Below are positions 8,701-17,086 of a DNA stretch of 64,000 bases, one piece after another. A program made the translations under genes and the position numbers. The notes under the pieces are model-generated. The model searched no databases. It was not told the DNA's origin and saw only the letters and a program-made list of their open reading frames with translations. This DNA is from Flammeovirga pacifica (GTDB taxonomy: Bacteria > Bacteroidota > Bacteroidia > Cytophagales > Flammeovirgaceae): positions 4,693,892-4,757,891 of the forward strand of contig NZ_JRYR02000001.1 of assembly GCF_000807855.2 (NCBI RefSeq), in the 5' to 3' direction. Every line of letters starts with the position of its first letter. The stretch's first letter is position 1.

Positions 8701-8795
8701 ATATGTAGGATTTGATTACATAATCCTTCTATTGTAACTTCTCTGGAAAGATCTTGGTATATAGATAATGCTTGATCTAAGTATCCTGTTTTCAT
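5757..8795 (-). CDS. Multi-GAF SpoIIE-type PP2C serine phosphatase
   Basis: 1012 residues, no signal peptide and no membrane segment, so cytosolic. By eye there are four GAF-like sensor modules at about residues 20-165, 185-355, 385-545 and 580-742; each of the last three carries the same LS..C/S.K..K.I.INDI core and an IYIPL/IYSPI.....G strand. Two coiled-coil linkers (about 545-580 and 742-772) lead to a C-terminal SpoIIE/PP2C domain (790-1010). Metal-binding acidic residues are visible at Asp800 (SGDF), Asp817 (TVDC), Asp946 (FTDGYQ) and Asp1000-1001 (QTDD). The usual DCTGHGVPG loop reads DCNSNGVPG here. The family dephosphorylates anti-sigma-factor antagonists in partner-switching pathways or acts with two-component systems; no such partner is adjacent. 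Confidence 0.85.
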   Translation of the reverse strand: MKTGYLDQALSIYQDLSREVTIEGLCNQILHIIHSKSIAEKVSIILKSENDFILKASKNRSNEEIFFNETNEVASPTDLPLAILNQIKTPKSTIVVNLEKVNEQVKNVPYIKTVNPQFLNFIPLWNQDTMVGFLMLDQYQNINTPSEQIKFLQILAPQMAILLQKAAQNSIPEQKEDQEEKHKQLKGFEIQAIQEVGQLIASTDSLDKMTVTVYEKINQLIDAKTLDIGVVNKENGMLEFPATYENGIKLDFNSCSLDETDRLSTHCIKHNKPIHINDFNNEINDYLPKFHNKFSNDDGSTSIQSLIYSPIQYKNEIVGVFTVQTDKKDAYTQNDNILVQGIGSYIGIAIENIRLKAQSNVQSQVSEEQEEQLSKAYNALKNLGEIGQDITSNLSIEGISNTAYESLNSLIEAPLYSMGIYNKERGVLEITTNIENGEKLPPKTIRLTENNKLSVICFKQLKEIVINDIMVDYNLYLPNVDLPKSELSGLPQSLIYIPLIGKEGTLGFITIQSYKANAFGEQALNLMKNIAIYIGIALDNALTYEGLEEIVNDRTQELQQQKQEIEVSRDQIENSYKNVQLLSNIGIELSSNLNTDSIIDTLYHNLSNLMKVDSFGLGVYNHRKQQIEFKGAMEKGEKLPDFVHLMSDTTRLSSISLKENKEIVINDISKEIYDYIDAPDGIEIEGDMPKSIIYIPLIAKEKLMGVISVQSFDKNAYSELHVDILRNIAVLSAIAIDNASSYEKIERQKEELQSTSQKITQSIKYAKQIQGSILPNRTIIRQLLPDSFIFHKPKDIVSGDFFWFHQHNNRIFISTVDCNSNGVPGAMMSIIGISLFREIVEIRGLVCPGEILQTMNERLMAHLNQHTTDNSDSLDVSVCIIDKTKNVMEFAGANTQMARVVNDKFFIIKGSQYTIGGDQDEAPEDITFKKHTFNLEDNANYYLFTDGYQKQIGGESKNEYGKENFLKLLYTNHKEDKSKQRTAVRRSFNDWMSDELTQTDDVLVLGFNPSAL

Positions 8796-8947
8796 ATTTG
8801 TTGCAGCTGATTTATTCCTAAAATTGGAAGGGTTAAAAAAATACCTCCAACGGTCGAATACACTTTGTTTGATTTAATAACGGTAGATATAGATTAATAT
8901 TATTTTTATGCTAAAAATTAATCTTAAAATCCACTTTTTAAATTGGC

Positions 8948-8984
8948 AAAAAAAAAGCCACAATGTGAATTCACACATTGTAGC
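8948..8984 (-). terminator. Intrinsic terminator of the (p)ppGpp synthetase gene
   Basis: GCCACAATGTG (8957-8967) and CACATTGTAGC (8974-8984) form a stem with one mismatch and a 6-nt loop, followed on the minus strand by nine Ts. Confidence 0.85.
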
Positions 8985-9005
8985 GTAATGTTTTTGATAA
9001 AAAAC

Positions 9006-11222
9006 TCAATTATCATGTCGTTTTACACGAATAATTCCTTCAATATTGCCAATTTCGGTTATTACCTTCTCAAATTCATTTAAGTGTTTTACAGCAATTT
9101 CTATTGTACCTCTGAAGATACCGTCTTGTGTATCAATAGAAATAGAGCGGATATTTACTTTTAAACGAGAGGTAATAATTCTAGTAACATCATTCACAAG
9201 ACCAATTCTATCGGTACCTTCTATAGATATTTTAGAAATGTATTGTGCTTCTTTTTCAGATGCCCATCTAGCTTTGATTATACGATAGCCATAATTAGCC
9301 ATCATAGCAATAGAGTTAGGACAATTTGTACGATGAATTTTTATACCATTATTGATGGTAATAAAACCAAAAATATCATCTCCTTGTATAGGGTTACAAC
9401 AATTAGCGATTGAGTAATGAACATTATCCATGTCCTCACCAATGACTAATTCGTCATCGTCCTGTCTAATATTTTTAATTTTGTTCTTGAATTCTTTCGC
9501 AGAATCAGGAACAATTTTCTTTTTCTTTACTTGATTATTATGGTCGAGGTGATCTCTGAACTTCTTAATTTCTTTGTGTTCAATAATTCCCTCTCCAACT
9601 TGGTAATAAAGGTCTGTTTCACTCGATAGATTAAAGAAATCTCGTAATTGCTGTGCAATACGGTCATCGTATTTGATTTTAAGTTGCTTGAACTTACGAT
9701 CAATAATCTCACGACCAATTGAAGCGACTCTTTTTCTATCTTCTTTTAAGTGAGATTTAATTTTGGCACGAGCCCTAGAAGTTCTTACAATTTTTAACCA
9801 TCCTTCATTAGCTTTAGATTGGTTGGCTGTCAAAATCTCAATTTGATCACCATTGTTTAGTTGATAGCTTAATGGTACTAATTTGCCATTAATTTTTGCT
9901 CCTAAACATTTGGCACCAACTTCGGTATGAATATCAAATGCAAAATCTAAAACGGTTGAACCTTGAGGGAATACTTTTAAATCACCATTAGGAGTAAATA
10001 CAAAAACTTCTTTATTAAATAAACTAGTTCTAAAGTCATCTAGGAATTCAACAGCATTTACTTTGTCATTTTCCATTAAGGAACGCACCTCGTTTAGCCA
10101 GTGTTCAATTCCTTTTTCTTTATTTACATCTCCACCTTGTTCTTTGTATTTCCAATGGGCAGCGTATCCTTTCTCTGCAATTTCGTCCATGCGTAATGAA
10201 CGTACTTGTACTTCTACCCAGTGACCATTATGCCCCATAACAGTCGTATGTAAAGATTCGTATCCATTGGCTTTCGGCATACTAATCCAATCTCTTAAAC
10301 GACTTACATTAGGGGTGTAAAAATCGGTAACTATTGAGTAGACATGCCAACAAGTAGATTTTTCTACCTCTCTAGGGCAATCAAAAATGATACGTACCGC
10401 AAACAAATCAAAAACTTCTTCAAAAGGCACTTGTTGCTTTTTCATTTTATTAGCAATCGAAGTGATAGATTTAGTTCTTGATTTAATGGTGTATTTATAA
10501 CCTTGTTTATCTAAAGTCTCAATTAAAGGGGTCTTAAATTCGTTCGTGAAATGTTCACGAGCTTCCTCAGAGTCTTTAAGCTTTTTAGATATCTCATCAT
10601 ATAAAACATGATCAGAATATTTTAAACTCAAATCTTCTAATTCAGACTTGATATTATAAAGGCCTAAACGGTGTGCTAAAGGAGCGTATATATATTCTGT
10701 TTCTGCTTTAACTTTAAGTTGCTTGTCTTTAGGCATCGACTTTAATGTTCGCATATTATGCAAACGGTCGGCAATTTTGATTAAAACCACTCTGACATCT
10801 TCAGCAATGGTAAGCAACATTTTCCTAAAGTTTTCAGCTTGTAGAGAACCACCTTTTTGAGCGGCTCCAGAAATTTTAGTAAGCCCATTAACAATTAGGG
10901 CTACTTTAGGTCCAAATCGTTCCTCAATATCTTCAAGGGTGTAGTCGGTATCTTCTACTACATCATGTAATAAAGCGGCAATAATTGAAGTAGTCCCTAA
11001 CCCAATTTCTTCTGTAGCAATAGTAGCTACAGCTACAGGATGATAAATAAAAGGTTCTCCAGATTTCCTTCTCATATCTTGATGAGCATCAGAAGCAAAT
11101 AGGAAAGCAGCTTTTATTTGTTTAATATCATCAGGGTCATTTAAAAAAGGACGCGCTTTTCTTAGTAATCGCCCATACATTTTGAGCAGCTCAAACCTTT
11201 CTTTTTCTAAGTCAATCTTCAT
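9006..11222 (-). CDS. Bifunctional (p)ppGpp synthetase/hydrolase (RelA/SpoT)
   Basis: 738 residues, full length for the long RSH family. Domains in order: HD hydrolase (about 40-200; HPVAVATIA with His61, and the LLHDVVEDTDY metal site), (p)ppGpp synthetase (about 240-370; SMPKANGYESLHTTV and EVQVRSLRMDEIAEKGYAAHW), TGS (about 405-465; VFVFTPNGDLKVFP), a conserved-cysteine segment (SIANCCNPIQGDDIFGF, RTNCPN) and a C-terminal ACT domain (about 665-738). An intact HD site and synthetase region indicate that it both makes and degrades the alarmone. It would be cytosolic and act with stalled ribosomes. No second long RSH gene occurs in the window. The ATG at 11222 matches the family N-terminus. 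It has its own terminator. Confidence 0.93.
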   Translation of the reverse strand: MKIDLEKERFELLKMYGRLLRKARPFLNDPDDIKQIKAAFLFASDAHQDMRRKSGEPFIYHPVAVATIATEEIGLGTTSIIAALLHDVVEDTDYTLEDIEERFGPKVALIVNGLTKISGAAQKGGSLQAENFRKMLLTIAEDVRVVLIKIADRLHNMRTLKSMPKDKQLKVKAETEYIYAPLAHRLGLYNIKSELEDLSLKYSDHVLYDEISKKLKDSEEAREHFTNEFKTPLIETLDKQGYKYTIKSRTKSITSIANKMKKQQVPFEEVFDLFAVRIIFDCPREVEKSTCWHVYSIVTDFYTPNVSRLRDWISMPKANGYESLHTTVMGHNGHWVEVQVRSLRMDEIAEKGYAAHWKYKEQGGDVNKEKGIEHWLNEVRSLMENDKVNAVEFLDDFRTSLFNKEVFVFTPNGDLKVFPQGSTVLDFAFDIHTEVGAKCLGAKINGKLVPLSYQLNNGDQIEILTANQSKANEGWLKIVRTSRARAKIKSHLKEDRKRVASIGREIIDRKFKQLKIKYDDRIAQQLRDFFNLSSETDLYYQVGEGIIEHKEIKKFRDHLDHNNQVKKKKIVPDSAKEFKNKIKNIRQDDDELVIGEDMDNVHYSIANCCNPIQGDDIFGFITINNGIKIHRTNCPNSIAMMANYGYRIIKARWASEKEAQYISKISIEGTDRIGLVNDVTRIITSRLKVNIRSISIDTQDGIFRGTIEIAVKHLNEFEKVITEIGNIEGIIRVKRHDN

Positions 11223-11658
11223 CTGTAAATCCTGTGACCAAATTTTGTAACCTTATGAATACTTTAGATTTATAAAAATAGGTAAAAAAAAGTAGTGTTG
11301 ACAAAGTTTTGTAAGAATATCAATTAAAAAATTAGGTAACAGTTGTTTACATTTTTTTAGGTCAACATTAATGATTTTAATAATGAGTTCACTACCTTTG
11401 CATCGCTTTAAATTAAAATGTCTATTATAGGTATTTTGTTTATAGTGCAACTCTCATAGAAATTAAATTGTTTTTTATTGTGTATCAACGGTTTAAAAAC
11501 AAATAAAAATGAGAGTGAATTAGAAATTCAAGTAAAAAGTTGATGACGTAAAAAGTTGTTGGTATTACTTGAACTTCGAAAAATCAATTTAGAAAAAAAG
11601 ATTTTTCTCTTTTTCTGATATTAAAATAGAGTTTTGTCACACCAAAAATCATAAAACT
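11223..11658. other. 436-nt intergenic region between divergent rsh and tig
   Basis: No credible gene was seen; a 65-codon minus-strand frame at 11253-11450 has no recognisable features. A TAnnTTTG element (TACCTTTG) lies at 11393-11400 and could drive tig with a leader of about 250 nt. An 8-nt inverted pair (ACTCTCAT near 11451, ATGAGAGT near 11510) occurs within that leader. The leader is long enough to hold regulation, but I recognise no known riboswitch or RNA element. Confidence 0.5.
11393..11400 (+). promoter_or_regulatory. Possible -7 element of a tig promoter
   Basis: TACCTTTG matches the Bacteroidota consensus TAnnTTTG exactly. No TTTG is found 19-21 nt upstream, so this is a weak prediction. 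Confidence 0.35.
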
Positions 11659-12996
11659 TTGGAATTCAAATTAGATAAACAGGAGAACTCGTACGGTTTA
11701 TTAACTGTAAACGTTACTGAATCGGATTACATGCCTGAGTATAAAAGCAAGTTGAAGCAATATGCTAAAACGGCAAATATGAAAGGTTTCCGTCCAGGTA
11801 AAGTACCTATGTCAATGGTAGAAAAAATGTACGGTAAGCAAGTAAAAATGGATACTTTCAACGAAACTGTTGGAAAAGCTGTTGACACTTACTTAAAAGA
11901 CAATAATGTAAAACCATTGTTCCAACCAATCTTCAAAGGTGACTTCGTCACTCCTGAACAGTTGGGTGCTGAGCAAACTGTTGAATTCGAATTATTGTTA
12001 CCTGATTTTGAACTTAAGACTGAAGGTATTACTGCTGATACTTTTAACTTAACTGTTACTGACGCTGATGTTGATAACACGATTGTTAAGTTGAAAGAAT
12101 CTTACCCAACTAAGAAAGATGCTGAAGAAGTAGCTAAAGGTGATTTAGTAACTGCAACTTTCAAAGCTGAAGCAGGTGAGTACTCTAAAGAAGGAGCTGC
12201 ATTTGATGTAGACGAGAAATTAGCTGAAGGTATTGCTGATCAATTCATCGGTAAGAAAGTAGGTGATGTTGTTACTTTAGATATCGACACAATGTACGAA
12301 GATAGCAAGCGTTTAGGTTTGTTCTTAGGTACTGAAGATGTTGAGAAATTCAATGGTAACTTCACTATCGAAATCACTAAAATCACTCGTAACCACGAGC
12401 CAGAATTAGATCAAGATTTCTTTAATATGGTTATCGGTCCTGATAAAGCTTCTAACGAAGAAGAATTCAGAGCTGAATTGAAAAAGACAATCGGTGAAGT
12501 TAACCAACAAGCTATCGATAACGTTACAAACGAAAACGTTCGTAATGCTTTAGTTGAGGCTAACCCAATTGCTTTACCTGCTGAATTATTGAAAACAGTA
12601 TTTAAGCAAAACAATCCTAAGTCAACTGACGAGGAAGTAGAAAGTAACATTGCTAAGTTCGAAGAAGCTGTAAAGTGGAGAGCTATCTCTGATGCTATTG
12701 CTGAAACTGCTGAGGTTAAAGTTGAGAAAGAAGATGTTGAAGCTGCTGCTTTAGAACAAATCAAAGCTCAATTCGGTAACTTCATGGGTGATGAAGACGA
12801 TAGAATGGGTGAGTTCGTTCAAAATTACTTAACTGCTGAAAACGGTAAGTACTTCGAGCAAACTTATGAGCAAGTGTACAACGAGAAGATCTTCGGTGCA
12901 GCTAAAGAAAAAGTTTCTCTTAACAAAGAGGAAGTAGATTTAGCTAAATTTGAAGAATTCTTAACTGCAAAGAATGAGCAAGTAGCTGCTGAGTAA
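11659..12996 (+). CDS. tig: Trigger factor (ribosome-associated chaperone)
   Basis: 445 residues. The N-terminal ribosome-binding domain carries the signature GFRPGKVPMSMVEKMYG (about residues 44-60; the canonical loop is GFRxGKxP). A central domain in the position of the FKBP-type PPIase (about 150-240) and a helical C-terminal chaperone arm follow. The start is TTG: (M)EFKLDKQENSYGLLTV aligns with the family N-terminus and no ATG is available, so the rare start is well supported. Codon use is strongly biased to AAC, TTC, GGT, CGT and GCT compared with neighbouring genes, as expected for an abundant protein. The mid-domain is divergent, so PPIase activity is uncertain. A strong terminator follows. 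Confidence 0.92.
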   Translation: MEFKLDKQENSYGLLTVNVTESDYMPEYKSKLKQYAKTANMKGFRPGKVPMSMVEKMYGKQVKMDTFNETVGKAVDTYLKDNNVKPLFQPIFKGDFVTPEQLGAEQTVEFELLLPDFELKTEGITADTFNLTVTDADVDNTIVKLKESYPTKKDAEEVAKGDLVTATFKAEAGEYSKEGAAFDVDEKLAEGIADQFIGKKVGDVVTLDIDTMYEDSKRLGLFLGTEDVEKFNGNFTIEITKITRNHEPELDQDFFNMVIGPDKASNEEEFRAELKKTIGEVNQQAIDNVTNENVRNALVEANPIALPAELLKTVFKQNNPKSTDEEVESNIAKFEEAVKWRAISDAIAETAEVKVEKEDVEAAALEQIKAQFGNFMGDEDDRMGEFVQNYLTAENGKYFEQTYEQVYNEKIFGAAKEKVSLNKEEVDLAKFEEFLTAKNEQVAAE

Positions 12997-13021
12997 TTCA
13001 ATAGTTACATCTATATACTAA

Positions 13022-13058
13022 AGAGGGGTTCTCGAATAAAGAGAATCCCTCTTTTTTT
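13022..13058 (+). terminator. Intrinsic terminator of tig
   Basis: AGAGGGGTTCTC (13022-13033) and GAGAATCCCTCT (13041-13052) form a 12-bp stem with one G-U pair, then seven Ts. Confidence 0.92.
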
Positions 13059-13085
13059 GTCACTTTTTTCAGAAAAGCAAAAGGG

Positions 13086-13116
13086 TAAGTAACTTCTCAT
13101 TACTGTAAGTTACTTA
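13086..13116 (+). promoter_or_regulatory. 9-bp inverted repeat upstream of the Ntn hydrolase
   Basis: TAAGTAACT (13086-13094) and AGTTACTTA (13108-13116) are exact reverse complements with a 13-nt spacer (22-bp centre-to-centre). The repeat lies 57-87 nt before the start codon. A near -7 element (CATATTTG) lies about 20 nt further downstream, so this could be a regulator site. Confidence 0.35.
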
Positions 13117-13172
13117 TATCAGGTGAACAAACTCTTCATATTTGTATCGTTATCAAATTAAAAAAAACAATT

Positions 13173-14303
13173 ATGAAAAAGTTTAAAACATTATTCGCAG
13201 TGTTATTAGTGTCAATTTCATCTTTATCAATTGCTCAAGAGAAACAAAAAATTGGAGATAATCTATCTTATTTTTATGCAGAAAGAACAGCCGGTCAAGA
13301 GACTGTTGATGTTATTGATGTTTACTCTGTAGAAGAAGAAGCTCAATATTTAGCCAAACAACCAAGAACAAAAGCTTCTGAAGATCTAATCGCACAGATT
13401 CAAAGCACGAAAGAAAATGCCCGTAAAGTAAATCCTGAATATGCTGCATTAATGGAACGTCAAGCAGAAATAAGAGGAGTGGATGTGACACATTTATATG
13501 CAGCAACTTCAATAGATGATGTTCTAATTTTACAAAGCCTTAGAAAGAGTGGTAAAGTGTTAGATGAAACAATTAGAGGTTGTACAACTATAGCATTTGA
13601 TAATGGTATTGTTGGTCAGAATAATGATATGGGGTTAGCGTACTTAGAAAAACGCACAGAGGTAGTAAGAACAGATAATCGCATTTATTACAGTACAAAT
13701 GGAGGCCACTTCCAAGGAATGGGGAAGAATGTAGCAATTACAATCAACTTCTTGGCAACAGTAGATTTACATGATAATTTAGGTCAAGATAATTTATTAT
13801 CTACTGATGTGATATTAGCTACTGCAACGCAAGCTAATTCTGTGGCAGATTTTGTTGAAAAAATGGAAGGTTATGAGCCTATAGTTCCACTGTCATTTAC
13901 TGTTGCAGATAGATTTGGTCATCATGCTGTTGTGAGAATGACAAAAGATGGGATTAAAATTGTAAACAAAGAAGATAGAGGGTCTGCGTCTGCCAATCAC
14001 AATGATGAGATCAAAGAGATGATGTTTAAGAAATATTCTAAACCAGAAGCTAACGCGATTTGTATGGATTCATTTGCTCGTGAAACTGCAGCACTTAATT
14101 ATTTGACTTATACAACTACTTTAGATGTGGATGCTATGAAATACATGTTAGAACACCGTCCATTGAATATGTCAAAAGATGATGATCATAAAACATTTGT
14201 AACGGTAGAATCTATGGTTTTTGATATTAAAACGGGTACTGCATGGGTTACTGGAGATAATCCTCGTTTTGCTGGATGGACAAAAGTGAAGTTGGCTAGA
14301 TAA
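13173..14303 (+). CDS. Secreted Ntn-hydrolase, C45 acyltransferase/amidase-like
   Basis: 376 residues with a signal peptide (KTLFAVLLVSISSLSIA, likely cleaved before QEKQ). Cys137 in RGCTTIAFDNGIVGQNNDMG fits the peptidase C45 / acyl-CoA:6-APA acyltransferase-like signature, in which Cys becomes the N-terminal nucleophile after autoproteolysis and the GQNNDM motif follows. Later blocks such as STNGGHFQGMGKN, SVADFVEKM and SASANH (substrate-pocket Asn) fit the alpha-beta-beta-alpha fold. Members hydrolyse amides or acyl conjugates; the substrate here is unknown. The export signal implies a periplasmic or extracellular role. It is flanked by terminators and therefore monocistronic. Confidence 0.75.
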   Translation: MKKFKTLFAVLLVSISSLSIAQEKQKIGDNLSYFYAERTAGQETVDVIDVYSVEEEAQYLAKQPRTKASEDLIAQIQSTKENARKVNPEYAALMERQAEIRGVDVTHLYAATSIDDVLILQSLRKSGKVLDETIRGCTTIAFDNGIVGQNNDMGLAYLEKRTEVVRTDNRIYYSTNGGHFQGMGKNVAITINFLATVDLHDNLGQDNLLSTDVILATATQANSVADFVEKMEGYEPIVPLSFTVADRFGHHAVVRMTKDGIKIVNKEDRGSASANHNDEIKEMMFKKYSKPEANAICMDSFARETAALNYLTYTTTLDVDAMKYMLEHRPLNMSKDDDHKTFVTVESMVFDIKTGTAWVTGDNPRFAGWTKVKLAR

Positions 14304-14358
14304 AGCCAAATCAATTATAGTTAGATGTCAATGTTGTCATTCCTAAATTAGAACAAAT

Positions 14359-14406
14359 AAAAAAGAGAGTCATTCCAAATTGTTGAAGGAATAACTCTCT
14401 TTTTTA
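14359..14406. terminator. Bidirectional terminator between convergent genes
   Basis: AAAAGAGAGT..CATTCC (14361-14376) pairs with GGAAT..ACTCTCTTTT (14388-14404), with an A-run on the left and a T-run on the right, so it can serve both the Ntn hydrolase and the WecA-like gene. Confidence 0.85.
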
Positions 14407-14446
14407 TATTTCAAACAGTGGCTTTTTTAAGTGAGCCAAAGAATGA

Positions 14447-15709
14447 TTAATCAATTTTATTGTATTTCTTAGATACATTAGGAGTGATAGAAGTAATTCT
14501 AGTCACATCTTCTGATTCTTGTCCAACAGGAGTATTTTTCTCCTTTTGTTTCATGTAATCTTTATCGTGCAATTTTGTAAGCATTAGTCCTAACACAGAG
14601 AAAGTGAAAAGGATGATACTTAATGCAGTACTTGCATACCCTAAATCTAAAGTAGTAATATAATAAGTAATGATTGATGTAAGAATACATAAACCATATA
14701 TCATTAATACAGCGTTTCTAGGTGAAAAACCAAATTTCACTAATAGGTGAGAAGAGTGGTCTTTACCTCCAACATAAATTGGTCTACCTGATCTAATTCT
14801 GTTGATAGTAACAAAAGTTACATCAAAAATTGGATAAGAAATTAAAAGGATAGGAGTAAGTATTCCAATGTTGATATCGGTGGTTTGCCATGATAACGAC
14901 ACACCGATCATTGATAACATATATCCTAAGAACATACTGCCTGAATCACCCATAAAAATACGAGCGTTTGGAAAGTTATTCGGAAGGAATCCGATAAGCA
15001 CAGCAGAAAGCATTAAGCTAACTAAGGCTACTTCTGTATTTTGGAAATAAATGTTAGCAAAAATACCAAATGATAAAGCAATAATAGCAGCTACACCTGG
15101 AGATAAACCATTCATGTTATCAATTAGGTTCAAAGCATTAATTACCCCAATAATCCAAAAGAAAGTAAATAGTTGACTTAATACAGGAGGAAGGAAATTA
15201 GCAGAACCCATTACGAATATGGCAATTGATCCGGCAACAATTTGGAAAAATAATTTAACCTTAGGCTCCATAGCTTTTGATTTATCATCAAATGCTCCTG
15301 TAAAGAAAATAATTAGCCCACCTGTAAATAGCCAGATGTATTTATTTGTAAGTGGTGCATCAGGGTATATAAAAAATATACTACCGAAACACAACGAAAC
15401 AGTAATAAAGCAGCTAACTATGGCTTTTATTCTTTTGTTATTAAATAAGAGGTACATCGAAAGTGTAATACCTAAAACACTAATTATTGACCATGGAATA
15501 GGAAGGATTCCTAAAAACGTAGATCCAATAATAAATGATACTACAATTGCGATACCGCCCATTAAAGCTGTAGTTTTTGTGTGAAAACGATCCGCTCGTG
15601 GTTTATCAACAATGTTATAACGGACTGCTTGTTTGATAAGCAATCGAGTGATGATGAAGGAAACGATCGCACCAACTGTTAAGCTCAGCAATAAAGTGGA
15701 TTGGTTCAT
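14447..15709 (-). CDS. Undecaprenyl-phosphate sugar-1-phosphate transferase (WecA/TagO-like)
   Basis: 420 residues, about ten to eleven membrane segments. Family motifs are clear: ADRFHTKTTALMGGIAI near the N-terminus, the Asp pair TGAFDDKSKAMEPKVKLFFQ, NALNLIDNMNGL, the metal-site Asp in ARIFMGDSGSMFLGY, and the cytosolic loop GKDHSSHLLVKFG with the His pair. The NLIDNMNGL motif differs from the more usual NLIDGLDGL. The enzyme would move a HexNAc-1-phosphate (or similar) from a UDP-sugar to undecaprenyl phosphate, starting a surface glycan. The gene overlaps the upstream glycosyltransferase by four bases (ATGA), which supports a joint pathway. MraY is less likely because its signature motifs are different. 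Confidence 0.87.
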   Translation of the reverse strand: MNQSTLLLSLTVGAIVSFIITRLLIKQAVRYNIVDKPRADRFHTKTTALMGGIAIVVSFIIGSTFLGILPIPWSIISVLGITLSMYLLFNNKRIKAIVSCFITVSLCFGSIFFIYPDAPLTNKYIWLFTGGLIIFFTGAFDDKSKAMEPKVKLFFQIVAGSIAIFVMGSANFLPPVLSQLFTFFWIIGVINALNLIDNMNGLSPGVAAIIALSFGIFANIYFQNTEVALVSLMLSAVLIGFLPNNFPNARIFMGDSGSMFLGYMLSMIGVSLSWQTTDINIGILTPILLISYPIFDVTFVTINRIRSGRPIYVGGKDHSSHLLVKFGFSPRNAVLMIYGLCILTSIITYYITTLDLGYASTALSIILFTFSVLGLMLTKLHDKDYMKQKEKNTPVGQESEDVTRITSITPNVSKKYNKID

Positions 15710-16869
15710 GTTAATTCTTTATAAGTTTTAGTCAAATCATTTACGAGTCGACTATAATTGTATTTTTTGTAGGTAGGGTCTTGATGTTCTTGAATGAATC
15801 TAGAATTTAAGTTATCATTATTCAAAAGTTTTAAAGATGCTTTCGCCATGGCATTAGCGTCATTTTTATCAACTAAAAATTCCTTGCCAAAATCAGTAAA
15901 TAAATCAGGGACACCTCCAACAGCCGTAGACACTACAGATTTACCGTTTGTCATTGCTTCAATAATAGAAACAGGTGAACCCTCATTATTAGATGTTAGC
16001 AAAACTAAATCCAAACTTGAGTAAATAGAAGGAAGATCTTTTAAAAATCCTGTGAAAGTAATGTTTTTTTCTAAATTTAGTTGAGATGAATAATTTTCTA
16101 GCATATCTCTATCCTCACCATCACCAACCATAAAAAAGTGAACATCGTTCCTATTATTAAGGATTATTTTAGCAGTATCAATAAACAATTTGAGATTCTT
16201 TATTTGGGTAAAACGAGCAACGATACCAACTAATTTAATGTCTTTTTCAATATTATACTTTTTATGAAGGAAGTTTTTTTCTGAATTTTGAAAAAACTTA
16301 TTTAAATCCAATCCCAATGGAATCATGTGATGTTTTGGAGGTGTACCGATGCCTAAAGAAAGGATTTCTTTCTGCTGTTTATTCGTAATAGTAATAATAA
16401 CATCGGTGAAATGCCCTAAAAAACGTTCTATAAATAGAAATATTTTTGTTTTAATAGGAGAAAAATAACCGTCAAATACATGGCCATGGAAAGTGTGAAC
16501 TGCTTTAATCTTTTTTCTTCTTAAAAAATTATTTAAAACAACTGCAGCTCTTCCAACAAACCCTGCTTTTGCAGTATGCGTGTGAATAATGTCAGGCTGG
16601 TATTCTCGAATGATTTTATCAATTTCTAAAATTGATTTTAAATCGTTGATAGGAGATAGTTCTCTTTGTAGGGTATTTAGGTAACGAACTTTTACACCTC
16701 TCTCTTCAGCAATGTAACTCATGTCGCCTTCATTTTCGGGGACTTTACCTGCAACGAGTAGGGTGTTAAATTTGTCATTATTCAGTTGTTCTGACAATAT
16801 TGAAGTATGTATTGCAGGGCCACCTACGTTAAGACGAGCAATGATCCTTAATATCTTTATCTTATTCAT
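15706..16869 (-). CDS. GT4-family glycosyltransferase
   Basis: 387 residues from the ATG at 16869. The open frame extends to 16941, but the internal start gives the usual N-terminus MNKIKILRIIARLNVGGPAIHT, and an AGGAG sequence lies about 10 nt upstream, one of few Shine-Dalgarno-like sites seen. GT-B features: the GGPA acceptor loop, HTHTAKAGFVGR, the IPLGLDLNKF and VGIVARFTQIKNLKL blocks that start the nucleotide-binding half, and the EGSPVSIIEAM motif (EX7E). It would be a retaining cytosolic/membrane-associated glycosyltransferase. It is coupled to the WecA-like gene by a 4-nt overlap, so it probably adds the next sugar to the lipid-linked intermediate; donor and acceptor are unknown. Confidence 0.87.
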   Translation of the reverse strand: MNKIKILRIIARLNVGGPAIHTSILSEQLNNDKFNTLLVAGKVPENEGDMSYIAEERGVKVRYLNTLQRELSPINDLKSILEIDKIIREYQPDIIHTHTAKAGFVGRAAVVLNNFLRRKKIKAVHTFHGHVFDGYFSPIKTKIFLFIERFLGHFTDVIITITNKQQKEILSLGIGTPPKHHMIPLGLDLNKFFQNSEKNFLHKKYNIEKDIKLVGIVARFTQIKNLKLFIDTAKIILNNRNDVHFFMVGDGEDRDMLENYSSQLNLEKNITFTGFLKDLPSIYSSLDLVLLTSNNEGSPVSIIEAMTNGKSVVSTAVGGVPDLFTDFGKEFLVDKNDANAMAKASLKLLNNDNLNSRFIQEHQDPTYKKYNYSRLVNDLTKTYKELT

Positions 16870-17013
16870 TAAAAAAAAGTCTCCTTTTTTCTTTGTAGAA
16901 GTAAATAGGAGAATGTTTGATTGTTGGACAAATTTATACATTAATCCCGTTTCCTTCTAATATTTTACCCTCAAAAAGTAAAAATTAAAAGAAATGAAAA
17001 AAAAGAGACAATT

Positions 17014-17044
17014 TTTGATTGTTAAACAAAAGAATTTACATTTG
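17014..17044 (+). promoter_or_regulatory. Bacteroidota-type promoter (TTTG-N19-TACATTTG)
   Basis: TTTG at 17014-17017 and TACATTTG at 17037-17044 are exactly 19 nt apart, the consensus spacing. The start of transcription would fall near 17051, giving a leader of about 36 nt before the lipoprotein gene. Confidence 0.75.
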
Positions 17045-17086
17045 TCTAAGTCTGTGTAAAATAGATTATACTAATAAGAATAAAAC

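Noticed and set aside
11253-11450. 65-codon minus-strand open frame in the rsh-tig gap
   Set aside because: No recognisable motif, AT-driven composition, and it overlaps the predicted tig leader; not supported as a gene.
12411-12764. 117-codon frame antisense to tig
   Set aside because: Shadow of the strongly codon-biased tig gene; composition (Ser/Thr/Ala-rich) is the usual antisense artefact.
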